Positions 30,612 to 43,579 of a stretch of DNA of 64,000 bases are shown piece by piece (the stretch's first letter is position 1; every line of letters begins with the position of its first letter). This DNA comes from Pisolithus tinctorius (taxonomy: Eukaryota > Basidiomycota > Agaricomycetes > Boletales > Pisolithaceae), in NCBI GenBank assembly GCA_024663395.1, contig JANFAH010000052.1:248001-312000 (forward strand), in the 5' to 3' direction. Under the pieces are notes generated by a model. The model made no database searches. It saw only the letters and a list, made by a program, of their open reading frames with translations, and had not been told where the DNA came from. A program made the position numbers and the translations under genes.

Positions 30612-33600
30612 ATGGGCCCATACGACGACCCCCACATTCGCGACATACTCCTACCATATGCCCGTGCACATCTCACGACCAACTATGTCGAATACACGGA
30701 ACAGGGAGTGGAGCAGGTATGTGTTATCATCGCTATACATAAAAACACCCGCTAATACACTGAGCACGCACGCATAGATCCTGCTCGAAACGCTGGCCTC
30801 CGTGCCATTGGCAGACGCCACGTCTTTCTTACTCCCAACAGACCCGTTCGAGGCGCTCGCTAAGTACTTGGACTCGCTCAGCCTTACACCGTATCAAGAA
30901 CGATGGTCTGCCCCACAGGGCGCGATCGACCTCATCAGAGATGTCTTTCCGCCACTCACCGAACTCAGATCCGAGAAATCCTGTTTCGAACCACAAAGTG
31001 ATCCTTGTAAGTCGGCGGGTACCCACATATAGTCATACACGAATATTACACGAAACACAGACGACAAACTTTCCGAGTTGTATAGACCAATGTCGCCCGT
31101 GTTAACTCAGCTAGCGAGACACAAAACGCCCAAACTCGGTTGTACAGGAGCCCTGGCCTCCACCCCACGGACTAGGTCGTCGTTGCAGGATCATTTGATC
31201 CTAAAACCCGTCGCCGACGAGGTGATCACAGAGCTTCCTACTCCGGATATAAATGAGGTCTTGTGAGTGAAATGTAGTCGGAGTGGCCTTGTTTACCGAC
31301 GCACTATTGCCTAGGGACGTTCGGTACAAGATGGATGCAGCAACACAGGCGAACATCAGGTCTTTGTTACAAGCAATATCCAAGCCTCACGAAAATGCAT
31401 CAGACGGACTGCATGTTGCCAACTTCTTGAGGTCCGAGTCACCAACCCGCCACATTTTTCCCTTAGATTCGCCTCCACTTTTTCCGCGCGACAGTGGAAC
31501 GGACAATCAATTAGCACGGAAACACGAAAACATATGTGAGAAGACTCCTGGCCTCAATTGCGCGGCTGACGATGCCATAGTACCTACACTTGAGCCTGCA
31601 GCTGAACAAGTCATCGAAGAGGAGGAGGGCGGTCTGCACGGACAGCACATGGAGGTAGTGAACGGATGGTGTGCGTCGATGCCAACGTTGTGTTGCGGTG
31701 TACTCGACATTGGAACATGATATCTCTTTGATAGGTGCATACGTTGTTTCTTCGCCGCTGTCCTACCGCTCGGATTCACTGTCGGATAACGACGTGGACG
31801 AGCTATGGGACATCTCACCACCACGATCTCCGCCCACCTCGTTGGCTGCTGATAAGATGGGTATGTTACCCATTTTTTCTGCGGCCGGAACGTTGCGACA
31901 TATCCGTGACGCTCCCCCTTCTTAGAAGAGATCGAAATACCCAGAACTAGGATGTTTGGACGTGGAAGCGAAAGCCATAGGAATGCAATACCTGATGTCG
32001 TTGGAAAGAGGTGCATTCACCTTTCCTCCCGTTGCACAGAGCGCATTTTGTCATGCGTCTTTATATACTTATCTGTTCTGTTGTAGCGCTGGGTCCTTCA
32101 TCACATCAGTTATCTCACCTACGCCCGTTCCGGCGACCAAGGCCTACAGGGTCCCCCCTCTCAGTCCCGCTAATTCGATGCTCGGGCAACCTCCATCAAC
32201 CACCGCAGAGCACGATCAAATCATGGATGTAAAAATACCTCCCGTCATCGACGCAGTTGTAGACGCAGATTCGGAAGCGGATCTCGACGCCACCATAACG
32301 AAGATTTGTGCGTCGCCTCGTGACTCAGTGGCTTATATTTTGGAGGAGAGACTGGACGAAAAAGATGTATTGTTGATGGATGGTGAGGCCTCTGGCTACT
32401 TGCGTTCCCGCCGTGATTCCTTACCTTTGCACAGTGCCAACTCTCCAGCCACCTACGAAACGTCCAAGAACGCTCTTTCCACAACGGATGGCGAACCTGG
32501 TGGCGTCAGAGAGAGGAACTAAAGTAGTCACTGGTGCCATGGAAGAAATGACCCCCGGCATGTCGCCATTTTTGGGACCTGTGAAGGGATTAAAGGCCTT
32601 GTCACTTACTCTATCATGGGTGTGCGTTTCCTTTCGATCGATGGTTTCCGCAATTGTGGGTTGTCGCTTTAGCTGTTGGCACCGCAAGCGCTTCCTACTA
32701 GTAATTTCTTCGAAATGCTGAAAGTTTGATAGGCCGTTTAAATTCAGACGATCGATCCCTACAGACGAAGAAGTTACAGGGGTCGATGACGCGTTGGATG
32801 GGATCAAGGCTGGTACAACGGGTGCTGTCAATAATTTGGATATCCAAGAAGACAGGGCGAGCGCAGCCAAAGTTTTACGGGGATTCGAAGGGTTGGGTGC
32901 GAGTCCTACCCCAGTATGCAGACAATCCAAAGGCGAGGAAGTGGAGTACGTGCTTGCTCGGTGGGAGAGGGATAAGATTGCAGGGGAAGGGCGGGATAAA
33001 GAGGTTCAGAATGAGAATAGGGAAACAGATGGCAACAGCGACGAAAGGGCGGAGATGAGTTGGTATAACGAGGAGTTCGATGAACCCCAAGCCGAGGAAG
33101 ACAGGGATGTGAATCCATGCCTTGACGCAGACCAACGTCCTGAATGCGCGGCGCCTCGAGCCACAAATGCGAATGCGGGTGGTATCAGATGCATCGAGAG
33201 ACCATTCGGTGACGATCCGTCCTACAACGTGGGGTATGGAGATCATTACCGGGGCGAAACAGATGGTGCCAACATGGAAGATATCAATCGCTTCGGTGGT
33301 GTCCACAGAGATAGGACCACGCACGGTACTGGGTTTCACCCGCAGTTCATGTCCCAGTCACCTGCAGGCAGGCCTCATCCGGAAGGACAGATGGATTCTG
33401 TTGGATTCGTCGATCACGTTCCTAAGGATGTCATGCACAGTTTTGTGGAAGGACGACAACATGTTGGTGGTACAAATCCAGAAAATCGATCTTCCAAACA
33501 TACGCCAGAAATCTCTCGCGAAGAAATCAATTCGGCCTGCGCTACAAAACGACGTAAACTTGACCGCCTCGTCCCTACCTCTGCAAGAGACCTCTTCGCG

Positions 33601-34399
33601 ACATTCATCGCACTTTGCAATAAGGGTATCGTGCCCTTACCTGCGTCGTCGCCAGATCGTCCTGAGACACCACACATGCAAGCGCCGCTAGTCCTCGCAG
33701 AGTCACCACCGCAAACACCGCTGGCGAGGTCATCGATCAAAACACGGTTATACTCCCACCACACTGGATCGATGCGACGACAGCCCATCGATACATGGCA
33801 TCTTTATCCATGATTCAAAGACGCGTCATCGTTCAGGAATTACAGGGCGACGCATGCAGAGTGATTCTAGCCGAACGGTATTCCCTCGGGGGGTGCGATA
33901 TCATCGTCGATCCGGGCCGGGCAATTATCTTTGCGCCCTTGTTTGCCTTGCCTGCGCAAATTGAGGCACTCGCAGAGAGGATATCGAGTGAGTCATGGCG
34001 ATACGATGAGATCCTTGTCGTGTTCGAGGCATATCCGAGCGCAAGAAGCTACCGAGCGAATGATAAGAGTGGAGATCGAGGTGGCTTGGGGCTGAACGCA
34101 TATACTCCTCCGATCCTCAAAGCGATTAGAAGGTTGAGAAGGATTGTGAGTATTGCGGAGGGGTGCGGGACAAAGGATAACAGGTGTTCGGTTATATGGG
34201 CGTTTGCAAATACCATCGAAGAAGCTGCAAAGGTGGTAAGATGTTTTGGCGAGGAAGCCTGTGCGCGGGCTGAGCAAGGGGGAGCAGGCGTGCTATGGGG
34301 AGACAGGGAGTGGCTGGAAGAAGAGGAAATGGAAGGCGAAGCAGATCTTGCGGGGGTGGATGGTATGAATGCCTTTGCAGCATTTATAATGTTGTATGG
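30612..34399 (+). pseudogene. SHOC1/ZIP2-like XPF-family gene, last codons cut off by the giant transposon
   Basis: Exons: 30612-30716, 30778-31006, 31061-31262, 31315-31670, 31735-31860, 31926-32010, 32087-32382, 32435-32621, 32733 to about 33625, and about 33667-34399; the last splice is uncertain, other phases agree. With 58916-58982 the product would be about 1092 residues. The N-terminal part and long acidic middle are poorly conserved. The C-terminal part has VILPPHWIDATTAHRYMASL, ILAERYSLGGCDIIVDP, FAPLFALP, WRYDEILVVFEAYP and AYTPPILKAIRRLRR, which I read as a degenerate XPF-type nuclease fold of the SHOC1/ZIP2 kind, acting in meiotic crossover formation. The family call rests on recall. 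With the insert the frame runs 21 codons into transposon DNA and stops at 34463, so a nearly full-length protein might still be made. Confidence 0.6.
34397..34399 (+). other. Target-site duplication of the giant transposon, left copy (TGG)
   Basis: TGG precedes the left CACAG tip and is repeated at 58913-58915 directly after the right tip. A 3-bp duplication is usual for CACTA-type transposons. Confidence 0.85.
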
Positions 34400-36455
34400 C
34401 ACAGCGGGCAAATGCCCTGGGGAACTGCTTCTAAATCGAGCTGGGAATTCGCTACGGACGTAAAAATTGAGTGGTGATTTAAGAAATCTAAAGTGTAGAG
34501 AGAATATGACGATAGGTCAATGACTTGGTGGCTTTTTCTAACAAAAAGTACGAGAGATTCAGGCCGTAGTTAAGGGGATTCTCCGAGACACAACAAATTT
34601 CTCAAATAGCAGTTGTGATGAGCCGTTGAAGTCGCAGTGCCTGTGTGAAACTCAGTGGCAGTGCCCTTTGCCCTGCCACAGGACGAGTACTTCGCGTTTC
34701 AAGCACATAATAAGTGCCCCTGCTCGTCTTGGATTGATGAAGTTCCTCTCAAGATATGGCTCATCTGATTCATCGCTTCGTTTCTACGTTTCAAGCGTAT
34801 CTTTTCTGGTCTAAGGTAGGCCTAATGCATCACGCATTTTCCTGCAGTACGCGGCACTAAACAGCTCACTAGATCTGAAATTCCTTTCACAAATGTGGCG
34901 CATCTGCGTCGTATTCAGGACGCCTCGTTCTCTGTCCACCGTGGTCACATATTTACAAGGCTATTTTCCAACTCGCGCTTAGGGCTTCTCTTCAGCGTGC
35001 CTGCAGCGCGATCAGCTCAGTAGCTGATTCGCTTCTCTCTAGTAGTCTGACCCCACGACACTTTTCGAGGACGATGGCAACCTGCTGTCAGTACCAGATC
35101 CCAGTCTTGGCGCGCGACTCACATGACTTGGCGATGGCGGTAGCAATTTTACTTAAGGTAAACCCGACCTTTGTCCTCTCGATTTATCCTAGATCTAAGC
35201 TTTGTCGGATGGTCGCTGAAAGTAATTCTACTGCTCCACAGGTGGCACAGACCACTCACGACGCCGATCGAACAGCAGCGACGTCACAAATAACCCGTCT
35301 CGATACTCTCAACGGCGTAATGTTTGGTGATCCACAGGTTCGGAGCTCTGTCTGACAATGATATAATAATGGAAATTGACCGAGAGATTCAGTCTCGTAA
35401 CAATATCAATACGGTATCTTTCTCTGCCCGAACATCCTCCTCACGAGTACAGTCATGAGAAGAAATTCCAGTATCAGACCATTTTCAAACTTCTGTATCC
35501 TCACGAGAACCTACACCGGTCATCCGAAGACCACCACTTTCCTCTGACGACGGTGTTGTTGAGCATGACGAACGGTCAAGGGCCCAAACATGACAGAACA
35601 AAGGTCGGAGGAATTTCCGAATCGTCACGTTTATGTCTTGTCAGCTGAGCCATCAACCCTCGATCTTATCACAGCACGTGGGGCACAAGAACGCCTTGTA
35701 CCGCGTCATTCATCGCTAATATTAAAAGGTCCACCTACCTCAAGGTTTCGTTCTCCAACGCCTCTCCTCCCCCCGGCAAGCAAGATGCTCCAACAAGTTA
35801 CATTCAAGATTACGCTGCGAAATGAGAATGGCGATACTACTGCAGTAAGTTAGGTTCTTGTTCACTTACATCTTTCTGAAGCTAATAGCGCATAGGACTC
35901 ACCCGTTAGATGGGCAGTTGCATCTCTCGCGTTCTTTGTCTCTCGGTGTATGTGCATGTACCTGCCTTCTTGCGCAGCACCAAACATTGATCGATACAAG
36001 TCCGCAGGTGGGCTCCTTTAGTCCACTGATGTTGATATACTCATTGACGCGATAATCGACTGTGACGCCTGATCGTACCAAAGAGCGAAAAAGTCTACGG
36101 GTCACATATAGCCCGCGAAACATGAACGCGTGACACCCCTGGAAGCGGTGCATACTCCATACGTAGAATGCTGCAATGCTGGTATGCGCTAGGTATCATC
36201 GATTTTTATACCGATACAGTATCCTCTACAGACGCCGGACTAGAACTACGTTTCTTACCGGGGCTTTCTTGAGCGCGATCGGCGGGTCGAGACCATCTCC
36301 TGCTGTACCGGTGAGGGGTGATTTCAAATATTGAGAAAACGCGTCCTGAATTCCTCGAAGCGCATCTGGAAGGCTGTCCTGTCTGAGAAGTGCCTTCAGG
36401 TTGCTTCCTTCAACGAAGCTATCAATTTTTCATAACACGAACCTAGTTTAGAGTT
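34400..36455 (+). repeat. Left inverted arm of the giant transposon
   Basis: Reverse complement of the right arm. 34400 to about 36290 matches 58912 down to about 57005. Then, after a jump over about 0.8 kb, 36290-36455 matches the transposase region 56220-55980 with a further inner deletion of about 70 bp. So the left arm includes a fragment of the transposase gene. It also carries a 62-codon open frame (34626-34814) that has a nearly identical partner in the right arm. Confidence 0.85.
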
Positions 36456-38217
36456 TGTACTGTAACTATTGTCTTAAATCTGCTAAACACTATGTACAAC
36501 AAAGAGATTTGCCCACATGTCCGAGCCTATAAGCACGAACAAAAACACGAGCATGACGAACATGAGAATGTCGCTACTAAGCCGAAACTTCGGCCCCCAC
36601 ACAGACTCAGATGGACTGGCTTGAATCATTCCAGTAGTGCGCTCCTCCTTTCCAGCAGCACGGTGTTCCTTCAGGGGAGTGATAACGTCAAGGTCAAGAA
36701 ACTGTTGCGACAGTGAGTATAGCAACATCAGTGAACTAAAGGAGCCCACCTGCGGACTTGTATCGGTCAATTTTTGATGCTGCGCGAGAAGGCAGGTACA
36801 TGCACATGCACCTCTGGCATGGCTGAGCATCGAAATCAGTTGAGAGACAAAGAATGTGAGAGATGCAACTGCCCACCTAACGGGTGAGTCCTATGCGCTA
36901 TTAGCTTCAAAAAAGGTAGGTGAACGAGAACCTAGCTTACTGCAGTAGTATCGCCATTCTCATTTCGCAGCGTAATCTTGAATGTAACTTGTTGGAGCAT
37001 CCTGCTTGCCGGGGAGAGGAGGGGCGTTGGCAAACGAAACCTTAAGACAGGTGGACCTTTAAATATTAGCGATAAAGGACGCGGTGCAAGGCATTCTTGT
37101 GCCCCACGTGCTGTGATAAGATCGAGGGTCGATGGCTTAGTTGACAAGACATAAAAGTGACGATTCGGAAATTTCTCCGACCTTTGTTCTGTCATGGACA
37201 GTACCAACCGTACACCCGCCGATCGCACCCAAGAAAGCCCCAGTAAGAAACGTAGTTCTAGTCTAAGAACCTCCGAGATCATCGCTCGAGATGCGGGAGT
37301 TCGAAGCCAGCGTCTGTAAAGGATACTGTATCGGTATAGAATCGTAAGGCGTGCAAAATCGATGATACCTAGCACATACCAGCGTTGCAGTATTCTACGT
37401 ATGGGGTATGCACCACTTCCTGGGTTGTTACGCGTTGGTGTTTCGCAGGCTATATGTGACCTGTAGACTTTTTCGCTCTTTGGTACGATCAGGCGTCACA
37501 ATCGATTATCATGTAAGGACAAAGGGCTTACCCGTGGGCCCGTCGTCGTGATGAGTTGACGTGTCTTCTTTTCTTTTTTCTGATGCTTGTCATGACGGGT
37601 GCGGCATGAAGTCTTTGTCTTTCGAGGAAAGGCAGCGAACACATGGGAATATGTCACACGTATTCGCGACCGAAGGAAACGTGGAGTGTCAGGCCGCTGC
37701 TCTGATTTCTCCAACAATCGTAAGAAAGTCGTACTACCAAGGAATTGCCGATTCGCGACGCTGATACTTTTCGAGGATGATGGCAACCTGCTGTCAGTAC
37801 CAGATCCTAGTCCTGGTGTGCGGTTCACATGACTTGGCGATGGCGGTAGCAATTTTACTTAAGGTAAACCCGACCTTTGTTCTCTCGATCTATCCTAGAT
37901 CTAAGCTTTGTTGGATGGTCGCTGAATCACTCTGCTCAGGAGTAGCTATAAAAAATGGCACAGAATCGGAGGATACCGTCACGTTCCCTTCATGACGATT
38001 GGCGACAAATGGCGCTCTGGAAATGATTGGGAGCAAGGTCATCACGGTCCCAAGTCGTCTAGGACACCCAGTAATCCTACTGCTCCACAGGTGGCACAGA
38101 CCACTCACGACGCCGAACAAGCAGCAGCGACGTCACAAGCGACCCTTCTCAACACTCTCAACTGCGTGATGTTTGGTGATCCACAGGTTCGGAGCTCTGT
38201 CTGACAACGATATAATA
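36456..38217. repeat. Scrambled, partly inverted copies of arm sequence
   Basis: 36720-37195 matches right-arm DNA at about 57280-57720 in the same direction. 37196-37505 matches 57010-57260, so the order of the two blocks is swapped. 37755-38217 and onwards matches left-arm DNA at 35060-35560, but keeps about 140 bp (roughly 37926-38065) that the arm lacks. A start codon at 37194 (MDSTNRTPADRT) begins a short frame that ends at TAA after about 40 codons. Most likely these are remnants of the transposon 5' regions rearranged by repeated inversion and deletion. Confidence 0.65.
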
Positions 38218-40200
38218 ATGGAAATTGACCGAGAGATTCAGCCTCGTAACAATGTCAATGCGGTATCTTTCTCTGCCCGAACATCCTCCTTACGAGCACA
38301 GTCACGAGAAGAAACTCCAGTATCGGACCATTTTCGAACTCCTGTATCCTCACGAGACCCGACGCCGGTGATCCAAGGACCACCACTTTCCTCTGACGAT
38401 GGTGTTGTTGAGCACGACGAACGGTCAACTCCTCGGGCATCCAGTCACTCTCTTAGCCAGATGTCAATACAAGTACGCTTCTTCTTCTTGTAGTTGTGCT
38501 CCCTGCGTACTACCAGGGCGTCTTCAGCTCTTACTTGATTCCTATGGTCGAGAAACCCCATCTACTAGTCAGGTATGCACCTCCAGGAATTTAGTCATAT
38601 CACTGAAATAGAATCAAAGGTTCCCTCTACGATTCAGGGTGAAGGGGTTGCTACCCCGGACGGACATCAGAGCCATCGGAGCCTACCTCAGACTGAGTTC
38701 CGTGCACCAAACTTCAATCTACCCCAGTGGCCTTCGACTTCCGCCCCATCTCAACCTTGACAGTTGGCACCCGACGCTCTCGCCACCCCTCCGCAACGGT
38801 TCACTGCTGCATTTCAGCCGGGACCTTCAGGCCAGTCCATTCCTTGCGACGCTCCTGGTCCCACCACCGCTGATTCACAGTCCGGCGGTGAAAACCTTGC
38901 ACCCTTATTGTCTTATTTCTCCGAGTCGTTGAACTCTATGCTCGCCTCGTTTGAGCGGTCACAAGCTTCGTCCAATATGAAGATCATGGAAGGAATCTCT
39001 GCCATCCAGGAGGAACTGAAAGCTTCACGAGTTGACGCAAACACGGCTAGAGACGTTGAGATGCAAAGTGTAGACGAATTTCCTTCGAAACAGACTAGGC
39101 GTCCAAAGAAGCCCCGAAACTTCATTCCTTCAGATCTAGCATCTGAAGTGCTCACGCAAAGTGATATAGAAGAGCACAAATACTTCTCGGTATGTGCGAA
39201 CAGCATCTGTACCCTTTATCTATTGTTGACAGCGTTACTTCCAAGACCTGCATTCGGCTCCACGCCCTCCGCTTGCTCAAGATTACTGACTACAAGTACC
39301 TGAACACTATCAAATGTTCGCTTACCGAGGAGGAGGTGGAAGCGTATGAACTGGACACACCTGGTTGCCTCAGGGTAACTCCAACCAATTTTATTCTAGA
39401 CTGCACTCGCGCGAAGGACACACCGTATAATCGCGAAGCCTTTACTGTCTTCGCTGAGGATTTCCTGGATAAGATCAATAACCATGGTTGGTACTCTTCG
39501 CAGACCATCCCTGAACGGTATTGTAATTTCGACATCGTCTATGGGGCTTTTAAGGCGCATTTTTCTTACATCAAATCACGTTACAACGACTTCGTCGTTG
39601 CCCCAAGCGAAAATCCGGTGAAGGCCAGGGAGGACATGAAGGCGAGATTGCGGAAGTCTTCCCGTACTGCACGGAAAGTTCGGGTGAGTAGGCACTATGT
39701 TATCAATTCTTCTCTCTCACCTTAGTCGATTCGAGTTGTTAAAGTTGCGCCTTGATGCCATGGCAGAACATACTAGCCTGCAGAAGCATTTGCCGTTAGT
39801 CAAGCACCTTGGGACTCAGGGTATAAGCTCTGACGAGTCCGAGGACGAAGCGAGAAGGACGATTAATTACCCACGTGTCTATCCTCGCTGGCGCAGCCAA
39901 AAACTTGCTATGCTCATGTGGGAAGCGGATTTAGCAATAGTGGAGTTCCTTTCTGTCGCGATTGGAAAGCGTAAGAGAGCAGGTACACAACTCCGAAACC
40001 GCCCACATTCAGACAAATTCAATGATGCCGCCGCCGCTCCTCCCGGGCTTCCTGTGAATTGCTATGATGCCGCTTGGCTGTCCTTGCTGCATCCACGCTC
40101 AAAGAAACTGCTCAGGGTGCAAGAAAAGGAGTACGACTTTGATACTGGTGAGAATGAGCCCACAGGTATGGCAAGTGGTCGATGTAGAATTGGGCGTTAG
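38218..40200 (+). CDS. Transposon-associated protein of unknown function (second gene of the Plavaka-type element)
   Basis: Probable start MEIDREIQPRNNVNAVSFSA at 38218, first exon to 38472 (GTACGC donor). Later segments: a Pro/Ser-rich part, a coiled-coil-like stretch (YFSESLNSMLASFERSQASS, 38922-38980), then RPKKPRNFIPSD, a helical part (LRLLKITDYKYLNTIK) and, after an intron at about 39684-39725, RLDAMAEHTSLQKHLPLVKH followed by ISSDESEDE and GLPVNCYDAAWLSLLHP. The SSDESE-block with the later LPVN.YD.AWL motif recurs in a large Agaricomycete family found with such transposons. Exact splice sites could not be fixed: two junctions are off by one base, so frameshifts are possible, and a TGA at 38758 lies in the frame or in an intron. 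Its N-terminal region overlaps sequence duplicated in both arms. Confidence 0.5.
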
Positions 40201-42186
40201 CTAACCTCGTCCCCAGCTAACACTGGAGGACCTTCAGCAACACCTGGGGTAGCTGGTGGTAATTTCAGTACATGACAGGCGGCACCCTTATCTCCGTACC
40301 TTACTCTATATATTCCGTTCAACCTAGGTATCTGAAATATTTACTACTCTTGTAATACCAATTGTTAGGAGAGTAGTTGCATAGCAAGACGGTAAAACCA
40401 GTCTGCAAACCCGCCCTATAGAGGCGATATGATTTTGTGGCCAATCCTAGGACAATCGCCACGATTCTCCCGTTACCTACTTCAACCCATGGGGCGCGAG
40501 TGTTCTAAGGTATCGCTCTTCTGCTCTTTTAAGAGACAATAACGGCATTTCCAGCTCTTGCTCAGGGAGAAAGAGAGGCGGAAGTTGGATCACGATCAAT
40601 ACCCGTGGAATTGAACGTTCGCCCACTCATTCTATCTCGACCTCCGGCCAGCAGGTCAGTTGGGATGGTCGCCAACGCTCTCGCGCCCCACCTTCCTTCC
40701 CAATGGTGAATTCCGCTACCTCGACATTCGTTTCGACCAGAACATAATGATCGCTCTTATCAGCCACTCTGACGACTTTTCCAGGACAACCGCCGAAGGC
40801 CAGCTTTGTGCCTCACTTCCATCAGAGGTGAGGAGTTATTTGCTTCTCTACTCAATCTGATTACCCTTGTTAGTGCCTCTACATTTTACTGCTGCCGTTT
40901 AACAATATCACGCGTGGTGTGTTCTTCGTATTTTGGCTGGGGCGTCATAAGACAGGAGGTCAGCTTCGTAGATTTCCTAACCCCAGTGATTCGGTAAGCA
41001 ATCCATTGTGTCCAACTAACGATGACCCTCTCAGTCATTACTCCTTCGCAACAATAGCTTTCGATACTATTCAGCTCCAGACGGTGATTACATCAAAATC
41101 TATTCTCGGCATAACTGAATACACCTTCATCGAAGGTTATCCCGTGCGGATAGCCATGTCGGAAGCCCTGGGGGAAGCTTCCCAGCATGATGCCGATACC
41201 TTACCTGCGTTAACGATCACAATTGGTCTCGCCGAGATGTCCGACCATGCGATCACCCCTTGCCCTTACAATGGCCCCAGTGTGGTGCGTGCAGGTCTTA
41301 TCGAAACGCATGGCGATTCCTGGCACCTCCGCCGACAGTCACGAATTCAGGTGTGCGAACGGCTTGTGTAAGGCACCAGATAATCCTATGCGGCCGGTGG
41401 CAATCAAAGTTGGATAACAACCCAATGCCTTACTCGTCGAGCCTGGGGGACGGGGGGCTGGCTGGAAGTGGACCCGGGGGTTTGGCAGTTCCCCTCGCAT
41501 GGTATGTAACGGTTGTATTACACACTCCTCATCGCAACATGCTCATGCTTCCATCGTTCACATAGCATCCAATCCTTAAATCCTTAACTAGCACAATCAA
41601 CGTGTCGCTACATATATAAACTGTTGCAAAGTGAAATCCATATCTCCCTCATGTCGTGTCCTTGGCTGGTGGAAACGATGTCATCATAACTAAGTCTCGC
41701 AAGCTTCCATGATGACTGTTGTGCTCAAATGTAAGTAAGTACCATTGTGATGTGCCAAACAGCGTTGGTTTTTGGCAAGTCACAACCCCGAGTGATCAGG
41801 CTTATTTCGTCATCGCCGTTCTGAAGCATGTGCTTTGCGAAAGGATGGCAAGATTGGTAGAAATTCGCAGCATGTTGGTACGTCCGAAACCAATAATTGC
41901 GGCAGCGTTTGTGTGTTCTGGGGGGATAGGCGCGTGGGTCGTCCTCATCTCGTAGTCGCGCCCACGTCTGATTCGTGGCTTATCGTCGACTCGGATACAA
42001 GCAAGAATCGTCATGAATCACACTAAATTATTCACCAAAGCAAGAACACTTGGTTATTATCGTCGGATATCTTATAAATAATTTCTGCCCTACGCACACA
42101 CCCCACACTACTGGTTGCTACTACCTCGACCATCTCCAGACCTGACTAAAGACTCGTTGCAACCGCCCCTACACGATTATTGGGCA
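40201..42186. other. Region with unassigned plus-strand coding-like segments
   Basis: The best candidate is 40919-41371 (FATIAFDTIQLQTVITSKSI, EGYPVRIAMSEALGEASQHD and GPSVVRAGLIETHGDSWHLR), which reads like a real protein segment, perhaps joined to 40660-40829 by introns near 40830-41020. I do not recognise a family with certainty. Downstream, 41580-42180 shows no gene. Promoter and terminator sites were not identifiable. Confidence 0.3.
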
Positions 42187-42597
42187 CTAGAGTGTGCATG
42201 GGTTAAAAAAGTGCTTGAACAGCGACTCATGCAAATATTTACCATCCTCTTGCCGCTGAACGCGATTCTTTAGCCTTCCTTTGTATGTTGATCTTGTCTT
42301 CCTGGTAACCCAAGTAGGCTCCACGCCCTTAGCCACATACAAACGGTACTCTGGTAATGTTGGGTGGTGACATCCGTCCTTAATATCTGGTAGCCATTGG
42401 TCGCCGTCTCTTAACCATATCTGGACCCGATTCTCGTAGTGGTGAATGTAAAGGTCTCCATGGACTGCTTGGGAATGCACAGGAGGGCGCTCGAGGGGAG
42501 CATTGCCTGATGAGATAAAACGGCCAATGACGACATTTAGGTTGCGAATTTTGTGTTCCTGGCGCTCTGGCACCATAACGCTGTGCCTCGGAGTACT
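42187..42597 (-). CDS. Hypothetical protein segment (last exon)
   Basis: Open frame ending at 42187, with a likely 3' splice site near 42597 on the minus strand. It reads MVPERQEHKIRNLNVVIGRF, then HGDLYIHHYENRVQIWLRDG, then a basic end (RKTRSTYKGRLKNRVQRQED). Codon use and the aromatic/charged pattern suggest a genuine protein. An upstream exon may be at 42798-42680 (MQPMTMKVPLVLQLSSPIGP), but its frame meets TGA before the expected donor. No function can be given. It lies within the transposon and could be cargo. Confidence 0.4.
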   Translation of the reverse strand, partial: STPRHSVMVPERQEHKIRNLNVVIGRFISSGNAPLERPPVHSQAVHGDLYIHHYENRVQIWLRDGDQWLPDIKDGCHHPTLPEYRLYVAKGVEPTWVTRKTRSTYKGRLKNRVQRQEDGKYLHESLFKHFFNPCTL

Positions 42598-43579
42598 TGA
42601 GGAGAGTTTAATTAGCTTCGGACGAGCCCCACGATGACATGATCACGTACCTTTCTGCAGCGCCTTTGACATTTTGGATCATTTCTCTCTCGGAACTAGG
42701 ACCTCCTGGTACTCCGGTCCTATAGGACTTGATAGTTGCAGGACGAGGGGTACCTTCATCGTCATTGGTTGCATCGTCTGGAAATAGAAATACCTGGTGA
42801 TGGATGGGAATCGCCTGTCGAAGTCAAGGGATGGGCAAGGTGTATAGTAATTACTGCACGTCACTCACATCAAAATCCAAGTCCTCTCTTGTACACAGGG
42901 CGTGCACGGCAAGTAAAGGTTGATGTAATGGAAACGATTGGTGGTGAATGGGTATTATCTGGGACACAGAAATTCAGGTATTGGCTTATGCATGAGTCAA
43001 GGATACCTACGTCTCTCTCCACACATCGGTATGGTCGGTAGGTGTTCGTCTTAATGCCACGACGAGCTCGGTGAACTCCCATGAGAGTTAGGACGATTAG
43101 AGGGGAATAAGAAACAAAAAGGAAGGATTCTCAGTTCATTCATGACACTGTGAAGCCTTATAGGATCTGGATGAACAAAGCACAAATGTAATGCCGACGA
43201 GGGTGCTTAGTCACACCAGCCAAGTGAAGCGCTCACTATCTTCAGTGTAGCCCCCGAATTCGGGTGTCGGGGAAAGACGGACTACCACCTATCATGAAGC
43301 TGAACTGACTGACAGTACTCTGGGAGTATTACGCTGGTTGGGTGAGTCTCGCTGGTTGGTGAGTCTCGCCTCACACACCGTTGCCTTCTCTGACTGAAGA
43401 AATCCAGCGATAAAATGGGCAAGTCTGCCCCTTTGTCCTCCGACCATGAAAGGCATTCAGGAACTCTTCTACTTGACCTCACCTCTTGATCCATCGGTCG
43501 TTTGCTCCTCCTAATCCTAACTTTGTTCACTGTAAGTGATAAAAAGCCATTGCGACTGGAATCTCATCATTGATTAGAC

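Noticed and set aside
33414..33788. Open frames antisense to the SHOC1-like gene
   Set aside because: They shadow a long conserved plus-strand exon; no splice sites or motifs of their own.
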